NCBI RefSeq assembly: GCF_002865605.1
Contig: NZ_CP025583.1
Span: forward strand, 352,501 to 416,500
Length of the DNA: 64,000 nucleotides
Source of the DNA: Paracoccus jeotgali
Lineage (GTDB): Bacteria > Pseudomonadota > Alphaproteobacteria > Rhodobacterales > Rhodobacteraceae
Direction of reading: 5' to 3'
Positions 1 through 10,067 of the stretch are shown one piece after another. The notes beneath the pieces were generated by a model. That model made no database searches. It was not told the origin of the DNA and was given only the letters and a program-made list of their open reading frames with translations. Each line of letters starts with the position of its first letter. The first letter of the stretch is position 1. The position numbers were made by a program, and so were the translations under genes.

Positions 1-365
1 GGCGTGATCGCGCCGAAATACGCCATCCCGGCCAGAACCGCAGACATGGCGGCCATGAACAGGATCGCCGCCATCATGATCTGGCGCCGGTCGAAGATGT
101 CGGCCAGGGCCCCCGACACCAGCGCGAACAGCATGATCGGCAGGGTGTTCGACGCCTGCACCAGCGCGATCAGCGTCGCGTTGGTGGTCAGCTGCGTCAT
201 CAGCCAAGCCGCCGCCACCGCCTGCACCAGCCCGCCGAAATTGCTGACGATGGTCGCGCTCCACAACACTCGAAAGGCCGAGTGGCGGAAGGGCGCGAAT
301 GTCGAGGGCGTGGCGCCGTTCAGGGTCGCGGCGGGCTTGGCGGACGAGGGGGCGGGTCTGGGCAT
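1..365 (-). CDS. MFS exporter, N-terminal part (runs off the left edge)
   Basis: Reverse-strand reading from ATG at 365 gives about 121 residues with no stop before the window edge. A Ser/Pro/Ala-rich head leads into FAPFRHSAFRVLWSATIVSN, then hydrophobic helices and a loop GALADIFDRRQIM between helices 2 and 3. That loop is the conserved G-x-x-x-D-R-x-x-R motif A of the major facilitator superfamily; the whole resembles the EntS/MFS_3 exporter group. The substrate cannot be told from this part. It lies directly downstream of the terminator at 384-420, so it needs its own promoter or depends on readthrough. No convincing Shine-Dalgarno sequence precedes the ATG. Confidence 0.8.
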   Translation of the reverse strand, partial: MPRPAPSSAKPAATLNGATPSTFAPFRHSAFRVLWSATIVSNFGGLVQAVAAAWLMTQLTTNATLIALVQASNTLPIMLFALVSGALADIFDRRQIMMAAILFMAAMSAVLAGMAYFGAIT

Positions 366-383
366 GGCAGGCAGGATGTCCCG

Positions 384-420
384 AAAAAATGCCTCCCGCA
401 AGCGGTGTTGCGGGAGGCAT
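384..420 (-). terminator. Intrinsic terminator of the GlsB-type gene
   Basis: A perfect 13-bp inverted repeat (389-401 and 408-420, arm ATGCCTCCCGCAA) encloses a 6-nt loop. Read on the minus strand it is followed at once by six T. It lies 75 nt downstream of the stop of the small minus-strand membrane-protein gene, so it ends that transcript before the MFS gene. Confidence 0.85.
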
Positions 421-494
421 GGTGTTGATCGTTCACTTGTTTGCGCGGATCAGACGCGGCCCGTCGGGCGGCAGCCGGATCAGCGGCGGGCGGG

Positions 495-749
495 TCAGCG
501 CGACCGGGTGACCAGCCCCAGAAGCACCAGCAGGATCACCGCGCCGATGGTGGCGTACAGGATCGAGCCGATGATGTTCGTGCCCTGGCCGCCGCCCATC
601 CCCAACGCGGGAAACAGAAGCGACGCGATCAGCGCGCCGACGATGCCGACGACGATGTTGACCAGCAGGCCCTGACCGTGACCCTTGACGATCTGGCCCG
701 CCAGCCAGCCGGCAATGGCGCCGATGATGATTGCGATGATGATTCCCAT
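495..749 (-). CDS. GlsB/YeaQ/YmgE-family small membrane protein
   Basis: The 84-residue protein begins MGIIIAIIIGAIAGWLAGQI and consists of three hydrophobic glycine-rich helices (about 2-20, 28-48 and 55-80). This is the hallmark of the GlsB/YeaQ/YmgE transglycosylase-associated family, small inner-membrane proteins often linked to general stress; their biochemical role is not established. A longer frame starts 8 codons upstream, but AAGGGG at 756-761 sits 6 nt before the ATG at 749 and fixes the start there. It is a single-gene unit with its own terminator at 384-420, divergent from the nuo operon. Confidence 0.85.
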   Translation of the reverse strand: MGIIIAIIIGAIAGWLAGQIVKGHGQGLLVNIVVGIVGALIASLLFPALGMGGGQGTNIIGSILYATIGAVILLVLLGLVTRSR

Positions 750-761
750 GGAATGCCCCTT

Positions 762-986
762 CAGATTTTGCAACGCGACGGCGTGGCCCGGCCTTGGGTC
801 GGTCGTGACCGTCGGGGCGCGGGCCGATCATGGCGGTGGAACGCGGCATTCTGACGCAAGGTTCCGCGCGCGTTCGCTTTTTCCCGGTTCGGTGCAGTGC
901 TGCACCGGCCCCCGGACCGGCCCCGGCTTGCCGCTGGCGGGTGCGGTGCCGCATACTGGCCTGCGCCCGAATCGCGCCAGCCCGAG
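762..986. other. Divergent intergenic region between the GlsB-type gene and nuoA
   Basis: About 325 bp separate the two divergent genes. I see no supportable coding frame here; the frames that are open are GC-driven. The region must hold promoters for both directions. The nuo-side candidate is listed at 987-1015. No clear minus-strand promoter was recognised. Confidence 0.5.
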
Positions 987-1015
987 TTGACCCTATCCAG
1001 AGGCAGGGATAAACG
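987..1015 (+). promoter_or_regulatory. Putative sigma-70 promoter of the nuo operon
   Basis: TTGACC (987-992), a 17-nt spacer and TAAACG (1010-1015) give a good -35 and a fair -10 at ideal spacing. They lie about 60 nt upstream of the nuoA start, and no other promoter-like pair is seen before nuoA. It is called by consensus only. Confidence 0.5.
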
Positions 1016-1074
1016 GGCCGTAGCCCAACCCAAACGCGACCGCCGGTCGGTCGCGGAACAAGGGAGCCTCATCT

Positions 1075-2015
<941 letters not shown>

Positions 2016-2018
2016 CAC

Positions 2019-2645
2019 ATGGCCCTGTATCCCGACATCGACGCGCTGGCCGACCTTGCCGACCTGATCCCGCTGCGCTTCGAGGATGACGTGCAGGAAA
2101 CCTCGCTGGCCCATGGCGAGCTGACGGTGACGGTCTCGCTGTCCGGGCTGGTGCGACTGATCGAGTTCCTGCAGTCGGACATGAACTGCCGCTTCTCGAC
2201 CCTGATCGACATCACGGCGGTCGATTATCCCGACCGCCCGGCGCGGTTCGATCTCGTTTATCACCTGCTGTCGATGTATCGCAATCAGCGCATCCGGGTG
2301 AAGGCCGCGATCCGCGAGGATGAACTCGCGCCTTCGATCACCGGGCTTTTCCCCGGCGCGAACTGGTATGAACGCGAGGTCTTCGACATGTTCGGGATCC
2401 TGTTCTCGGGCCATCCCGACCTGCGCCGCATCCTGACCGATTACGGCTTTCGCGGCCATCCGCTGCGCAAGGATTTCCCGACCACCGGCTATGTCGAGGT
2501 GCGCTATGACGAGGTGCTGAAGCGGGTCGTCTATGAGCCCGTCCGGCTGACGCAGGAATATCGCCAGTTCGACTTTCTCTCGCCGTGGGAGGGCGCGAAA
2601 TACGTGCTGCCCGGTGACGAAAAGACCGACGAGGCCGGCAAGTGA
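2019..2645 (+). CDS. nuoC: NADH-quinone oxidoreductase subunit C (NQO5)
   Basis: The 208-residue protein is the 30-kDa subunit of the complex I connecting module. It shows the family signature [20 protein letters not shown] followed by [19 protein letters not shown]. It binds no cofactor and packs against NuoD and NuoB near the quinone site. The gene begins 3 nt after the nuoB stop, with GAGG just upstream. NuoC and NuoD are separate proteins here, as in other alphaproteobacteria, not fused as in E. coli. Confidence 0.97.
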   Translation: MALYPDIDALADLADLIPLRFEDDVQETSLAHGELTVTVSLSGLVRLIEFLQSDMNCRFSTLIDITAVDYPDRPARFDLVYHLLSMYRNQRIRVKAAIREDELAPSITGLFPGANWYEREVFDMFGILFSGHPDLRRILTDYGFRGHPLRKDFPTTGYVEVRYDEVLKRVVYEPVRLTQEYRQFDFLSPWEGAKYVLPGDEKTDEAGK

Positions 2646-2722
2646 CGGCCCGCGACGACATGCGCGGCGGGCAGGCAATTCGGGACCGGGCGTGTCTGCG
2701 CCGCGGTCCGGCAAAGGGGTAG
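2642..2722 (+). CDS. Possible 26-residue micro-ORF bridging nuoC and nuoD
   Basis: A GTG overlaps the nuoC stop (GTGA at 2642-2645) and opens a 26-codon frame ending TAG at 2720-2722, just before nuoD. The predicted peptide ([20 protein letters not shown], then six more residues) is basic and resembles nothing I know. It may be a coupling device or chance. The same gap can form a hairpin, GGACCG (2683-2688) with CGGTCC (2704-2709). Confidence 0.2.
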   Translation: MTARDDMRGGQAIRDRACLRRGPAKG

Positions 2723-2726
2723 GCCA

Positions 2727-3962
2727 ATGGACGGCGATATTCGCATCAACAGCTATGATGACGGATCGGTGGACGCCCAGACGGGCGAACAGGACATCCG
2801 CAACTTCAACCTGAACTTCGGCCCCCAGCACCCGGCGGCGCATGGCGTGCTGCGGCTGGTGCTGGAACTGGACGGCGAGATCGTCGAACGCGCGGACCCG
2901 CATATCGGCCTGCTGCATCGCGGCACCGAAAAGCTGATGGAAAGCCGCACCTATCTGCAGAACCTGCCCTATTTCGACCGGCTCGACTATTCCTCGCCGC
3001 AGAACCAGGAACATGCGTGGTGTCTGGCGATCGAGAAGCTGACCGGGGTGGCGCCGCCGCCCCGCGCGCAGATCATCCGGGTGCTCTATGCCGAGATCGG
3101 GCGGTTGCTGAACCACCTGCTGGGCGTGACCACGGGGATGCTGGACATCGGCGCGCTGACGCCGCCGGTCTGGGGCTTTACCGCCCGCGAAGAGCTGATG
3201 GTGTTCTGCGAGCGCGCCTCGGGTGCGCGTCTGCACATGGCCTATTTCCGCCCCGGCGGGGTGCATCAGGATCTGCCGCCCGAGCTGATCGACGATATCG
3301 AGGAATGGTGCGAGACCTTCCCCCGCATGATCGACGACCTGCACACGCTGCTGACCGAGAACCGCATCGTCAAGCAGCGGCTGGTCGATATCGGCATCGT
3401 GCATGAACAGGACGCGCTGAACTGGGGCTATAGCGGCGTCATGCTGCGCGGCTCGGGGCTGGCCTGGGACCTGCGCAAGTCGCAGCCCTATGACGGCTAT
3501 GAAGACTATGACTTCAAGATCCCGGTCGGCAAGAATGGCGACTGCTATGACCGCTATCTGGTCCGCATGGAAGAGATGCGTGAATCGGTCAAGATCATGC
3601 AGCAGGCCTGCCAGAAGCTGCGGCAGACGCCCGGCGACATCCTGGCGCGGGGCAAGCTGACCCCGCCCAAGCGGATGGCGATGAAGACTGACATGGAAAG
3701 CCTGATCCACCACTTCAAGCTGTATACCGAGGGCTTCAAGGTGCCCGCCGGCGAGGTCTATGCCGCGGTCGAGGCCCCCAAGGGCGAGTTCGGCGTCTAT
3801 CTGGTCGGCGACGGCACCAACAAGCCGTATCGCGCCAAGCTGCGCGCGCCCGGCTTTGCACATCTGCAGTCGATGGACTGGATGGCCAAGGGGCACATGC
3901 TGTCCGACGTGCCGGCCTTCATCGCGACGCTGGACATCGTCTTCGGCGAGGTCGACCGCTGA
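2727..3962 (+). CDS. nuoD: NADH-quinone oxidoreductase subunit D (NQO4)
   Basis: The 411-residue 49-kDa subunit forms the quinone-binding pocket with NuoB and descends from NiFe-hydrogenase large subunits. Diagnostic segments are [20 protein letters not shown] (about 28-47), [14 protein letters not shown], the quinone-site region [20 protein letters not shown], and the C-terminal [27 protein letters not shown] lies just upstream of the ATG. An 81-nt gap separates it from nuoC, larger than most gaps in this operon. Confidence 0.97.
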   Translation: MDGDIRINSYDDGSVDAQTGEQDIRNFNLNFGPQHPAAHGVLRLVLELDGEIVERADPHIGLLHRGTEKLMESRTYLQNLPYFDRLDYSSPQNQEHAWCLAIEKLTGVAPPPRAQIIRVLYAEIGRLLNHLLGVTTGMLDIGALTPPVWGFTAREELMVFCERASGARLHMAYFRPGGVHQDLPPELIDDIEEWCETFPRMIDDLHTLLTENRIVKQRLVDIGIVHEQDALNWGYSGVMLRGSGLAWDLRKSQPYDGYEDYDFKIPVGKNGDCYDRYLVRMEEMRESVKIMQQACQKLRQTPGDILARGKLTPPKRMAMKTDMESLIHHFKLYTEGFKVPAGEVYAAVEAPKGEFGVYLVGDGTNKPYRAKLRAPGFAHLQSMDWMAKGHMLSDVPAFIATLDIVFGEVDR

Positions 3963-4039
3963 TGCCCGCTGCCGCGAAATCCGACCTGGCTGCGGCGACG
4001 CAGCGGGTTTCTGCCTTTCTTTCTGCCGGAGTCGCCTGA
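3962..4039 (+). CDS. Possible 25-residue micro-ORF bridging nuoD and nuoE
   Basis: ATG at 3962 overlaps the nuoD stop (TGATG), and the TGA at 4037-4039 overlaps the nuoE ATG (TGATG). The frame exactly fills the gap between the two genes and encodes an Ala-rich peptide beginning [20 protein letters not shown]. No homologue is known to me. The double one-nucleotide overlap suits translational coupling across the gap, but chance in GC-rich DNA is possible. Confidence 0.3.
   Translation: MPAAAKSDLAAATQRVSAFLSAGVA
3965..4018 (+). other. Intraoperonic hairpin with a pyrimidine/T-rich tail before nuoE
   Basis: CCCGCTGC (3965-3972) pairs with GCAGCGGG (4000-4007). The right arm is followed by TTTCTGCCTTTCTTTCTG. 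It looks like a weak attenuator or an RNA-processing/stability element between nuoD and nuoE. The loop is long (27 nt), so this is a tentative call. Confidence 0.35.
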
Positions 4040-5097
4040 TGCTGCGCCGCCTGTCCCCCATCCAGCCCGACTCGTTCGAGTTCACGCCCGCCAACCTCGA
4101 CTGGGCGCGGGCGCAGATGACCAAGTTCCCCGAGGGCCGCCAGCAATCGGCGATCATCCCGATCCTGTGGCGCGCCCATGAACAGGAAGGCTGGCTCAGC
4201 CGTCCGGCCCTTGAATACTGCGCCGATCTGCTGGGCATGCCCTATATCCGCGTGCTCGAGGTCGCGACCTTCTATTTCATGTTCAAGCTGGCCCCGGTCG
4301 GCAGCGTCGCCAATATCCAGATCTGCGGCACCACCACCTGCATGATCTGCGGCGCCGAGGATCTGATCCGGGTCTGCCGCGAAAAGATCGCGCCGACGCC
4401 GCTGACGCTGTCCTCCGACGGCAAGTTTTCCTGGGAAGAGGTCGAATGTCTGGGCGCCTGCGCCAACGCGCCCATGGCCCAGATCGGCAAGGATTACTAC
4501 GAGGATCTGACGGCCGAGAGACTGGCCGCGCTGATCGACGAGATGGCCGCCGGTCAGGTGCCGCAGCCCGGCCCGCAGAATGGCCGCTTTTCGTCCGAGG
4601 CGATGGGCGGGCCCACGGCGCTGACCGACCTCGTCGGCACCGGGCCCGCGCATAACGCCTCGGTCACGCTGGCGCTGGAACTGGGCGACACGCTGAAGCG
4701 CATCGACGGGACCGAGGCGCCGATCCTGACGCCCTGGCGCCGCAGCCCGGAAAAGAACCCCGATGATGGCGAGGACACCGGCCCCGACGACGTGCCCGCC
4801 GACGCGCAGAACGACGATCCGGGCGAGATCCTGAAGGCGCGGCCTCCGCGCGCGCTGGACGCGCCGCGTGACGGCGCGGGCGACGACCTGACCCGCATCA
4901 AGGGTCTGGACGCCACCGCGCAAGAGCTGCTGAACGGGCTGGGGGTCCATCACTTCGACCAGATCGCCCATTGGGACGCGGCCGAGGTCGCCTGGGTCGA
5001 TGGCCATCTGGAAGGCTATGTCGGCCGCGTGACGCAGGATGAATGGGTCCGGCAGGCGCGCGAGATGCTCGAGGCGCGGGAAGGAACAAGCAACTAG
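4039..5097 (+). CDS. nuoE: NADH-quinone oxidoreductase subunit E (NQO2) with a long C-terminal extension
   Basis: The 352-residue protein carries the 24-kDa thioredoxin-like 2Fe-2S domain in its first 180 residues. The N1a ligands are Cys96, Cys101 (CGTTTC), Cys137 and Cys141 (ECLGAC), with the usual spacing. The family norm is about 160-240 residues. Here an acidic Pro/Asp-rich linker (about 230-285) leads to a helical domain (about 286-350) with [20 protein letters not shown], of helix-hairpin-helix type, related to the C-terminus of the next gene. The start was chosen for the conserved [13 protein letters not shown] head and the CGGAG upstream. Confidence 0.95.
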   Translation: MLRRLSPIQPDSFEFTPANLDWARAQMTKFPEGRQQSAIIPILWRAHEQEGWLSRPALEYCADLLGMPYIRVLEVATFYFMFKLAPVGSVANIQICGTTTCMICGAEDLIRVCREKIAPTPLTLSSDGKFSWEEVECLGACANAPMAQIGKDYYEDLTAERLAALIDEMAAGQVPQPGPQNGRFSSEAMGGPTALTDLVGTGPAHNASVTLALELGDTLKRIDGTEAPILTPWRRSPEKNPDDGEDTGPDDVPADAQNDDPGEILKARPPRALDAPRDGAGDDLTRIKGLDATAQELLNGLGVHHFDQIAHWDAAEVAWVDGHLEGYVGRVTQDEWVRQAREMLEAREGTSN

Positions 5098-5127
5098 GTT
5101 AGCCACGGAAAACGGCGGGGAAGACAG

Positions 5128-5829
5128 ATGCTCAAGACGGAATGCTCTCGGAATTGCTGGGTGGCGGCGGCCGTCGCCGGGGTGCTGGTGTGGCTGTTCA
5201 ACGCCTTTGCCGGGTTGTTTCTGGGCGGCATCCTGCTGGGGCTGCTGGTGTTCTGGATCCTGGGCAGCTTGCTGGTCTGGCTGGCCTGCGACGGGCGCGG
5301 CGGCCCGGCCGAAAGCATCGAGGTGCTGGGGCCGGAACGTGCGCTGGCCCGGCCGACGCCCGACAGCGGCCCGCTGTTCCAGACCGAGAACGCGCTTGCC
5401 AATGCAGGCTCGCTCTTTGCCGCGCGCTCGGTCGAGGTGGCGAACCGGGGCCGCGACCGGCTGCGGCAGTTCCGTGGCGCCAAGGCGGGCGAGCAGGACA
5501 ACCTCGCCACCGCCGCCGTGCCGCAGCATCCCGATGTCGTGACCCCGCCGCCCGAAGCTGACGATGACCACGCGACCCCGGCCGCCGACGCGCGGCGGGC
5601 TGTGGTGGATGAACACGATCTCAAGCAGATCAGGGGCATCGGCCCGCAACTTGAGAAGACGCTGAACGACCACGGCGTCACCAGCCTGTGGCAGATCGCC
5701 GGCTGGGACGAGGACGCGATCGAGCGTCACGCCGCGCTGATCGGTCGCATGGGCGGACGCATCCGCAGCGATGAATGGGTGGCGCAGGCCCGCGCGCTGC
5801 TGGCCACCGGCCGTGGCCCCGCGTCATGA
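5128..5829 (+). CDS. Membrane protein with NuoE-like C-terminal helical domain (URF1 position of the NQO cluster)
   Basis: The 233-residue protein has two hydrophobic helices near the N-terminus (about 10-28 and 29-52), a charged variable middle, and a C-terminal domain (about 165-230) with DLKQIRGIGPQLEKTLNDHG and DEWVAQARALL. That domain is clearly homologous to the tail of the preceding NuoE. P. denitrificans has an unassigned reading frame at this place. It is not one of the 14 core subunits; a role in assembling or anchoring the NADH module is only a guess. The start follows a 30-nt gap containing GGGGAAGA. Confidence 0.8.
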   Translation: MLKTECSRNCWVAAAVAGVLVWLFNAFAGLFLGGILLGLLVFWILGSLLVWLACDGRGGPAESIEVLGPERALARPTPDSGPLFQTENALANAGSLFAARSVEVANRGRDRLRQFRGAKAGEQDNLATAAVPQHPDVVTPPPEADDDHATPAADARRAVVDEHDLKQIRGIGPQLEKTLNDHGVTSLWQIAGWDEDAIERHAALIGRMGGRIRSDEWVAQARALLATGRGPAS

Positions 5830-6056
5830 CCGACGACCGCGCCGCCCGCGACGCGCGCCAATTGCGGCTGGTGTCGCTGGTCATGGTCGGCACCGCGGTG
5901 CTGTGGCTGGGCGCGAACTGGGCTGGCCGCCGCTTTGGCTGGCCCGCGGAATACGCCTTTCTCGCGGATCTGGCCGCGATGGGTGGATTTGTCTGGTCGC
6001 TGCTGGTGACCTGGCGTATCTGGCGGCGCAAGGCGCCTGCTGGCAAAAAAGGATGA
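5826..6056 (+). CDS. Small two-helix membrane protein between nuoE and nuoF (DUF5337-like, URF2 position)
   Basis: The 76-residue protein starts at the ATG of an ATGA overlap with the preceding stop. A charged head [20 protein letters not shown] is followed by two hydrophobic helices (about 15-35 and 45-68) and a basic tail. Size and position match the small DUF5337-type proteins of rhodobacterial nuo clusters; that family call is from memory. Function unknown. Translational coupling with its neighbour suggests a matched dose with complex I. Confidence 0.75.
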   Translation: MTDDRAARDARQLRLVSLVMVGTAVLWLGANWAGRRFGWPAEYAFLADLAAMGGFVWSLLVTWRIWRRKAPAGKKG

Positions 6057-6063
6057 TGACGCA

Positions 6064-7362
6064 ATGCTGCTGAAGGATCAGGACCGCATTTTCACGAACC
6101 TTTACGGGATGGGCGACCGTTCCCTGAAGGGTGCGATGGCGCGCGGCTGCTGGGATGGCACCGGCGATCTGATCGCGCGCGGCCGCGACAAGATCATCGA
6201 GCAGGTCAAGGCCTCGGGCCTGCGCGGGCGGGGCGGCGCGGGCTTTCCGACCGGGCTGAAATGGTCCTTCATGCCAAAGGAGTCCGACGGCCGGCCGTCT
6301 TATCTGGTCATCAACGCCGACGAATCCGAACCCGCGACCTGCAAGGACCGCGAGATCATGCGCCACGATCCGCACACGCTGATCGAAGGCGCGCTGATCG
6401 CCGGCTTCGCGATGAACGCCCACACCTGCTACATCTACCTGCGCGGCGAATATGTGCGCGAGCGGGAATCCCTGCAGGCCGCCATCGACGCCTGCTATGA
6501 CGCCGGGCTGCTGGGCCGCAATGCCGCCAAGTCGGGCTGGGATTTCGACCTGTTCCTCAGCCACGGGGCCGGGGCCTATATCTGCGGCGAGGAAACCGCG
6601 CTGCTGGAATCGCTGGAAGGCAAGAAGGGCATGCCCCGGATGAAGCCGCCCTTCCCGGCGGGCGCGGGCCTCTATGGCTGCCCGACCACCGTCAACAACG
6701 TCGAATCCATCGCCGTGGTGCCGGAGATCCTGCGCCGCGGGGCCGAGTGGTTCGCCAGCTTCGGCCGCCCCAACAATGCCGGCACCAAGCTGTTCGGCCT
6801 GACCGGCCACATCAACAACCCTTGCGTGGTCGAGGAAGGCATGTCGATCACCATGCGCGAGTTGATCGAGCATCACGGCGGCGGCGTGCGCGGAGGCTGG
6901 GACAACCTCAAGGCCGTGATCCCCGGCGGCGCATCCTGCCCGGTTCTGACCGCCGAGCAATGCGAAACCGCGATCATGGATTACGACGGCATGCGAGAGC
7001 TGAAATCCAGCTTCGGCACCGGCTGCATGATCGTGATGGATCAGTCCACCGACATCATCAAGGCGATCTGGCGGCTGTCGGCCTTCTTCAAGCATGAAAG
7101 CTGCGGCCAGTGCACGCCCTGCCGCGAAGGCACCGGCTGGATGATGCGGGTCATGGAACGACTGGTCACCGGCGATGCCGAGGTCGAGGAAATCGACATG
7201 CTGCTGGACGTCACCAAGCAGGTCGAGGGCCACACCATCTGCGCGCTGGGCGACGCGGCCGCATGGCCGATCCAGGGGTTGATCCGCAACTTCCGGGGCG
7301 AGATCGAGGATCGGCTGAAGGCGAAAAAGACCGGGCGTCTGGGCGCCCTGGCGGCGGAATAA
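6064..7362 (+). CDS. nuoF: NADH-quinone oxidoreductase subunit F (NQO1), NADH/FMN-binding
   Basis: The 432-residue 51-kDa subunit oxidises NADH via FMN and passes electrons to 4Fe-4S cluster N3. It shows the glycine-rich nucleotide site [19 protein letters not shown] (about 53-71), the FMN region with [16 protein letters not shown], and the N3 ligands in [12 protein letters not shown] plus a downstream Cys in GHTICALGD. Length equals the family norm. It starts 7 nt after the previous stop; the only obvious lead is GGATGATGACGCA. Confidence 0.97.
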   Translation: MLLKDQDRIFTNLYGMGDRSLKGAMARGCWDGTGDLIARGRDKIIEQVKASGLRGRGGAGFPTGLKWSFMPKESDGRPSYLVINADESEPATCKDREIMRHDPHTLIEGALIAGFAMNAHTCYIYLRGEYVRERESLQAAIDACYDAGLLGRNAAKSGWDFDLFLSHGAGAYICGEETALLESLEGKKGMPRMKPPFPAGAGLYGCPTTVNNVESIAVVPEILRRGAEWFASFGRPNNAGTKLFGLTGHINNPCVVEEGMSITMRELIEHHGGGVRGGWDNLKAVIPGGASCPVLTAEQCETAIMDYDGMRELKSSFGTGCMIVMDQSTDIIKAIWRLSAFFKHESCGQCTPCREGTGWMMRVMERLVTGDAEVEEIDMLLDVTKQVEGHTICALGDAAAWPIQGLIRNFRGEIEDRLKAKKTGRLGALAAE

Positions 7363-7602
7363 CCCGCGACGGCGGAACAGGAAGGAACGCGTTCGATGCA
7401 GCAGGACCGGGCAAATCAGGGGGACAGGCCGCTGGCCATGTCGCCGCTGGCGCTGCCCGCGCGTAAGGCCGCGCCGGCCAATGGACGCAGATGTCGCATG
7501 GCGCAGGGGCCTGTCGATCACCTATCCATGACGCATCCGTGTCATGCGGTCGGCGGCCGTTCCGACTATCCTGCCGGGTCACCCGCCCGAAAGGACCGCC
7601 AG
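7363..7602. other. 240-nt spacer between nuoF and the secreted-protein gene
   Basis: This is the largest gap in the nuo operon. A frame in phase with the next gene is open from ATG 7396, which has a good ribosome-binding site (AGGAAGGA, 9 nt upstream), but its translation is low-complexity and would place the signal peptide internally. I therefore treat the stretch as non-coding. No strong terminator or promoter was recognised. Confidence 0.45.
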
Positions 7603-8007
7603 ATGCCGAAACTGCTTGCCGCCGCGCTGACCCTTGCGCTGACCCTCGCCTCGCCTGCCGCCGCGCTCGAACCGCTGGCGCAGGAACGCTATATCAACGA
7701 CCGGCTGGTGGCCGCCCGCGTGGCCGACCGCATCCGGCGCGAATGCCCCTCGATCGAGGCGCGGCTGGTCGCGGCGTGGAGCGCGGCGCGTGCGCTCAAG
7801 CGCTATGCCGAGCAGAAGGGCTATCCCGCGGCCGAGATCGAGGCCTTTCTGGACAGCAAGCCGGACCGCGCCCGCATCTATGCCGTCGCGGAAGACTACC
7901 TGACCCGCAACGGGGCGCGTGCGGGGGATGCCGAATCCTTCTGCCGCATCGGGCGGAATGAAATTGCAAGCAAGTCGGTCGCCGGATCTCTGCTGGTGGC
8001 CAGGTAA
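7603..8007 (+). CDS. Secreted small protein in the nuo operon (DUF5333-like, URF3 position)
   Basis: The 134-residue protein begins with a clear signal peptide, [20 protein letters not shown], with cleavage probable after AAALE or nearby. The mature part is helical and charged, with two cysteines (REC near 43 and FCRIG near 118) that could form a disulphide. AAGGA 7 nt before ATG 7603 supports this start. The position between nuoF and nuoG matches a Rhodobacterales family I recall as DUF5333. Its role is unknown; as a periplasmic protein it cannot contact the cytoplasmic NADH module directly. Confidence 0.75.
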   Translation: MPKLLAAALTLALTLASPAAALEPLAQERYINDRLVAARVADRIRRECPSIEARLVAAWSAARALKRYAEQKGYPAAEIEAFLDSKPDRARIYAVAEDYLTRNGARAGDAESFCRIGRNEIASKSVAGSLLVAR

Positions 8008-8018
8008 GGACGTTGAAC

Positions 8019-10043
8019 ATGGCAGATCTGCGCACAATCAAGATCGACGGCACGGCAATCGAGGTCGATCCGAACCTGACCCTGATCCAGGCCTGCGAAC
8101 TGGCCGGGATCGAGATCCCGCGGTTCTGCTATCACGAGCGTCTGTCGATCGCCGGGAACTGCCGCATGTGTCTGGTCGAGGTCGTCGGCGGCCCGCCCAA
8201 ACCCGCGGCGTCCTGCGCCATGCAGGTCAAGGATCTGCGGCCCGGTCCCGATGGTGCGCCGTCCGAGATCCTGACGAACTCGCCCATGGTCAAGAAGGCC
8301 CGGGAGGGGGTGATGGAGTTTCTGCTGATCAACCACCCGCTCGATTGCCCGATCTGCGATCAGGGCGGCGAGTGCGACCTGCAGGATCAGGCGGTGGCCT
8401 ACGGCGTCGATTTCAGCCGCTACCGCGAGCCCAAGCGCGCGGCGATGGAGCTGGACCTCGGCCCGCTGGTCGAGACGCACATGACGCGCTGCATCTCGTG
8501 CACGCGCTGCGTCCGCTTCACCACCGAGGTCGCCGGCATCACGCAGATGGGCCAGACCGGGCGCGGCGAGGATAGCGAGATCACCGCCTATCTGAACCAG
8601 ACGCTCGATTCGAACCTGCAGGGCAACATCATCGACCTGTGCCCGGTGGGCGCGTTGGTCAGCCGCCCCTACAGCTTTACCGCCCGCCCGTGGGAACTGA
8701 CCAAGACCGAATCCATCGACGTGATGGACGCGCTGGGCAGCAGCATCCGCATCGACACCAAGGGCCGCGAGGTCATGCGGATCCTGCCCCGCAACCATGA
8801 CGGCGTGAACGAGGAATGGATCAGCGACAAGACCCGCTTCATCTGGGACGGGCTGCGCCGCCAGCGCCTCGACAAGCCCTATATCCGCGAAAACGGCAAG
8901 CTGCGCCCGGCGGTCTGGGGCGAGGCGCTGGCCGCCGCCGCCGCCGCCATGCAGGGCCGCAAGGTCGTGGGTCTGGTCGGCGATCTGGCCCCGGCCGAGG
9001 CGGCCTTCAGCCTCAAGCAGCTGATCGAGGGCATGGGCGGGCAGGTCGAGTGCCGCACCGACAACGCCCGCCTGCCGGCCGGCAACCGCTCGGGCTATGT
9101 CGGGACGGCGCGGATCGAGGAAATCGACGGCGCCGCCATGATCCACCTGATCGGCACCAACCCCCGGACCGAGGCGCCGGTGCTGAACGCCCGCATCCGC
9201 AAGGCGTGGACCCACGGCGCCAAGATCAGCCTGATCGGCGAGGCGGTCGATCTGACCTATGACTACACCCATCTCGGCACCGACCGCGCGGCGCTGGAAA
9301 CGCTGTCCTCACAGGACATGACCGACGACATCCGCGCCCGCCCGACCATCGTGATCGTGGGGCAGGGCGCGCTGCGCGAGGCCGATGGCGCGGCGGTTCT
9401 GGCCCATGCCATGCGCCTGTGCGAAAACAGCAACTCCAAGCTGCTGGTCCTGCACACCGCCGCCTCGCGGGTGGGGGCGATGGATCTGGGCTGCGTCACC
9501 GAAGGCGGGCTGGACGCCGCCATCGACGGGGCCGAGGTGGTCTATAACCTCGGCGCGGACGAGGTCGACATCGCGCCGGGTGCCTTCGTGATCTATCAGG
9601 GCAGCCATGGCGACCGGGGCGCGCATCGCGCCGATCTGATCCTGCCTGCCGCCTGCTATACCGAGGAAAACGGGCTGTTCGTGAACACCGAGGGCCGGCC
9701 GCAACTGGCCATGCGCGCGAACTTTGCCCCCGGCGTCGCCAAGGAGAACTGGGCGATCCTGCGGGCGCTGTCGGCCGAGCTGGGCCAGACGCTGCCTTGG
9801 GACAGCCTGGCCGCGCTGCGCCGCGCCATGGTCGAGGTCGTGCCGCATTTCGCGCGCATCGATCAGGTGCCGGAGAACGAATGGCAGCCGCTGGAACGCT
9901 TCGATCTGGGCCGCGCCGATTTCCGCAATCCGATCAAGGATTTCTACCTGACGAACCCGATCGCGCGGGCCTCGGCCCTGATGGGCGAGTTGTCGGCGCT
10001 GGCGGCGGCACGGGCGCAGGCCCGGCCCGTGGCGGCGGAATAG
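8019..10043 (+). CDS. nuoG: NADH-quinone oxidoreductase subunit G (NQO3)
   Basis: The 674-residue 75-kDa subunit carries the iron-sulphur wire of the NADH arm. The N-terminal ferredoxin domain shows N1b ligands ([17 protein letters not shown] and a later Cys in AASCAMQV), then the His-Cys motif with [15 protein letters not shown] (N5) and [10 protein letters not shown] with a later CPVGAL (N4). No extra CxxCxxxC follows, so N7 is absent. The C-terminal two thirds form a degenerate molybdopterin-oxidoreductase domain. ATG 8019 was preferred over TTG 8013 because AAGGA (8006-8010) is 8 nt from the ATG. Confidence 0.97.
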   Translation: MADLRTIKIDGTAIEVDPNLTLIQACELAGIEIPRFCYHERLSIAGNCRMCLVEVVGGPPKPAASCAMQVKDLRPGPDGAPSEILTNSPMVKKAREGVMEFLLINHPLDCPICDQGGECDLQDQAVAYGVDFSRYREPKRAAMELDLGPLVETHMTRCISCTRCVRFTTEVAGITQMGQTGRGEDSEITAYLNQTLDSNLQGNIIDLCPVGALVSRPYSFTARPWELTKTESIDVMDALGSSIRIDTKGREVMRILPRNHDGVNEEWISDKTRFIWDGLRRQRLDKPYIRENGKLRPAVWGEALAAAAAAMQGRKVVGLVGDLAPAEAAFSLKQLIEGMGGQVECRTDNARLPAGNRSGYVGTARIEEIDGAAMIHLIGTNPRTEAPVLNARIRKAWTHGAKISLIGEAVDLTYDYTHLGTDRAALETLSSQDMTDDIRARPTIVIVGQGALREADGAAVLAHAMRLCENSNSKLLVLHTAASRVGAMDLGCVTEGGLDAAIDGAEVVYNLGADEVDIAPGAFVIYQGSHGDRGAHRADLILPAACYTEENGLFVNTEGRPQLAMRANFAPGVAKENWAILRALSAELGQTLPWDSLAALRRAMVEVVPHFARIDQVPENEWQPLERFDLGRADFRNPIKDFYLTNPIARASALMGELSALAAARAQARPVAAE

Positions 10044-10067
10044 CGGCAGGCAAGGCAGGGACAGTCC

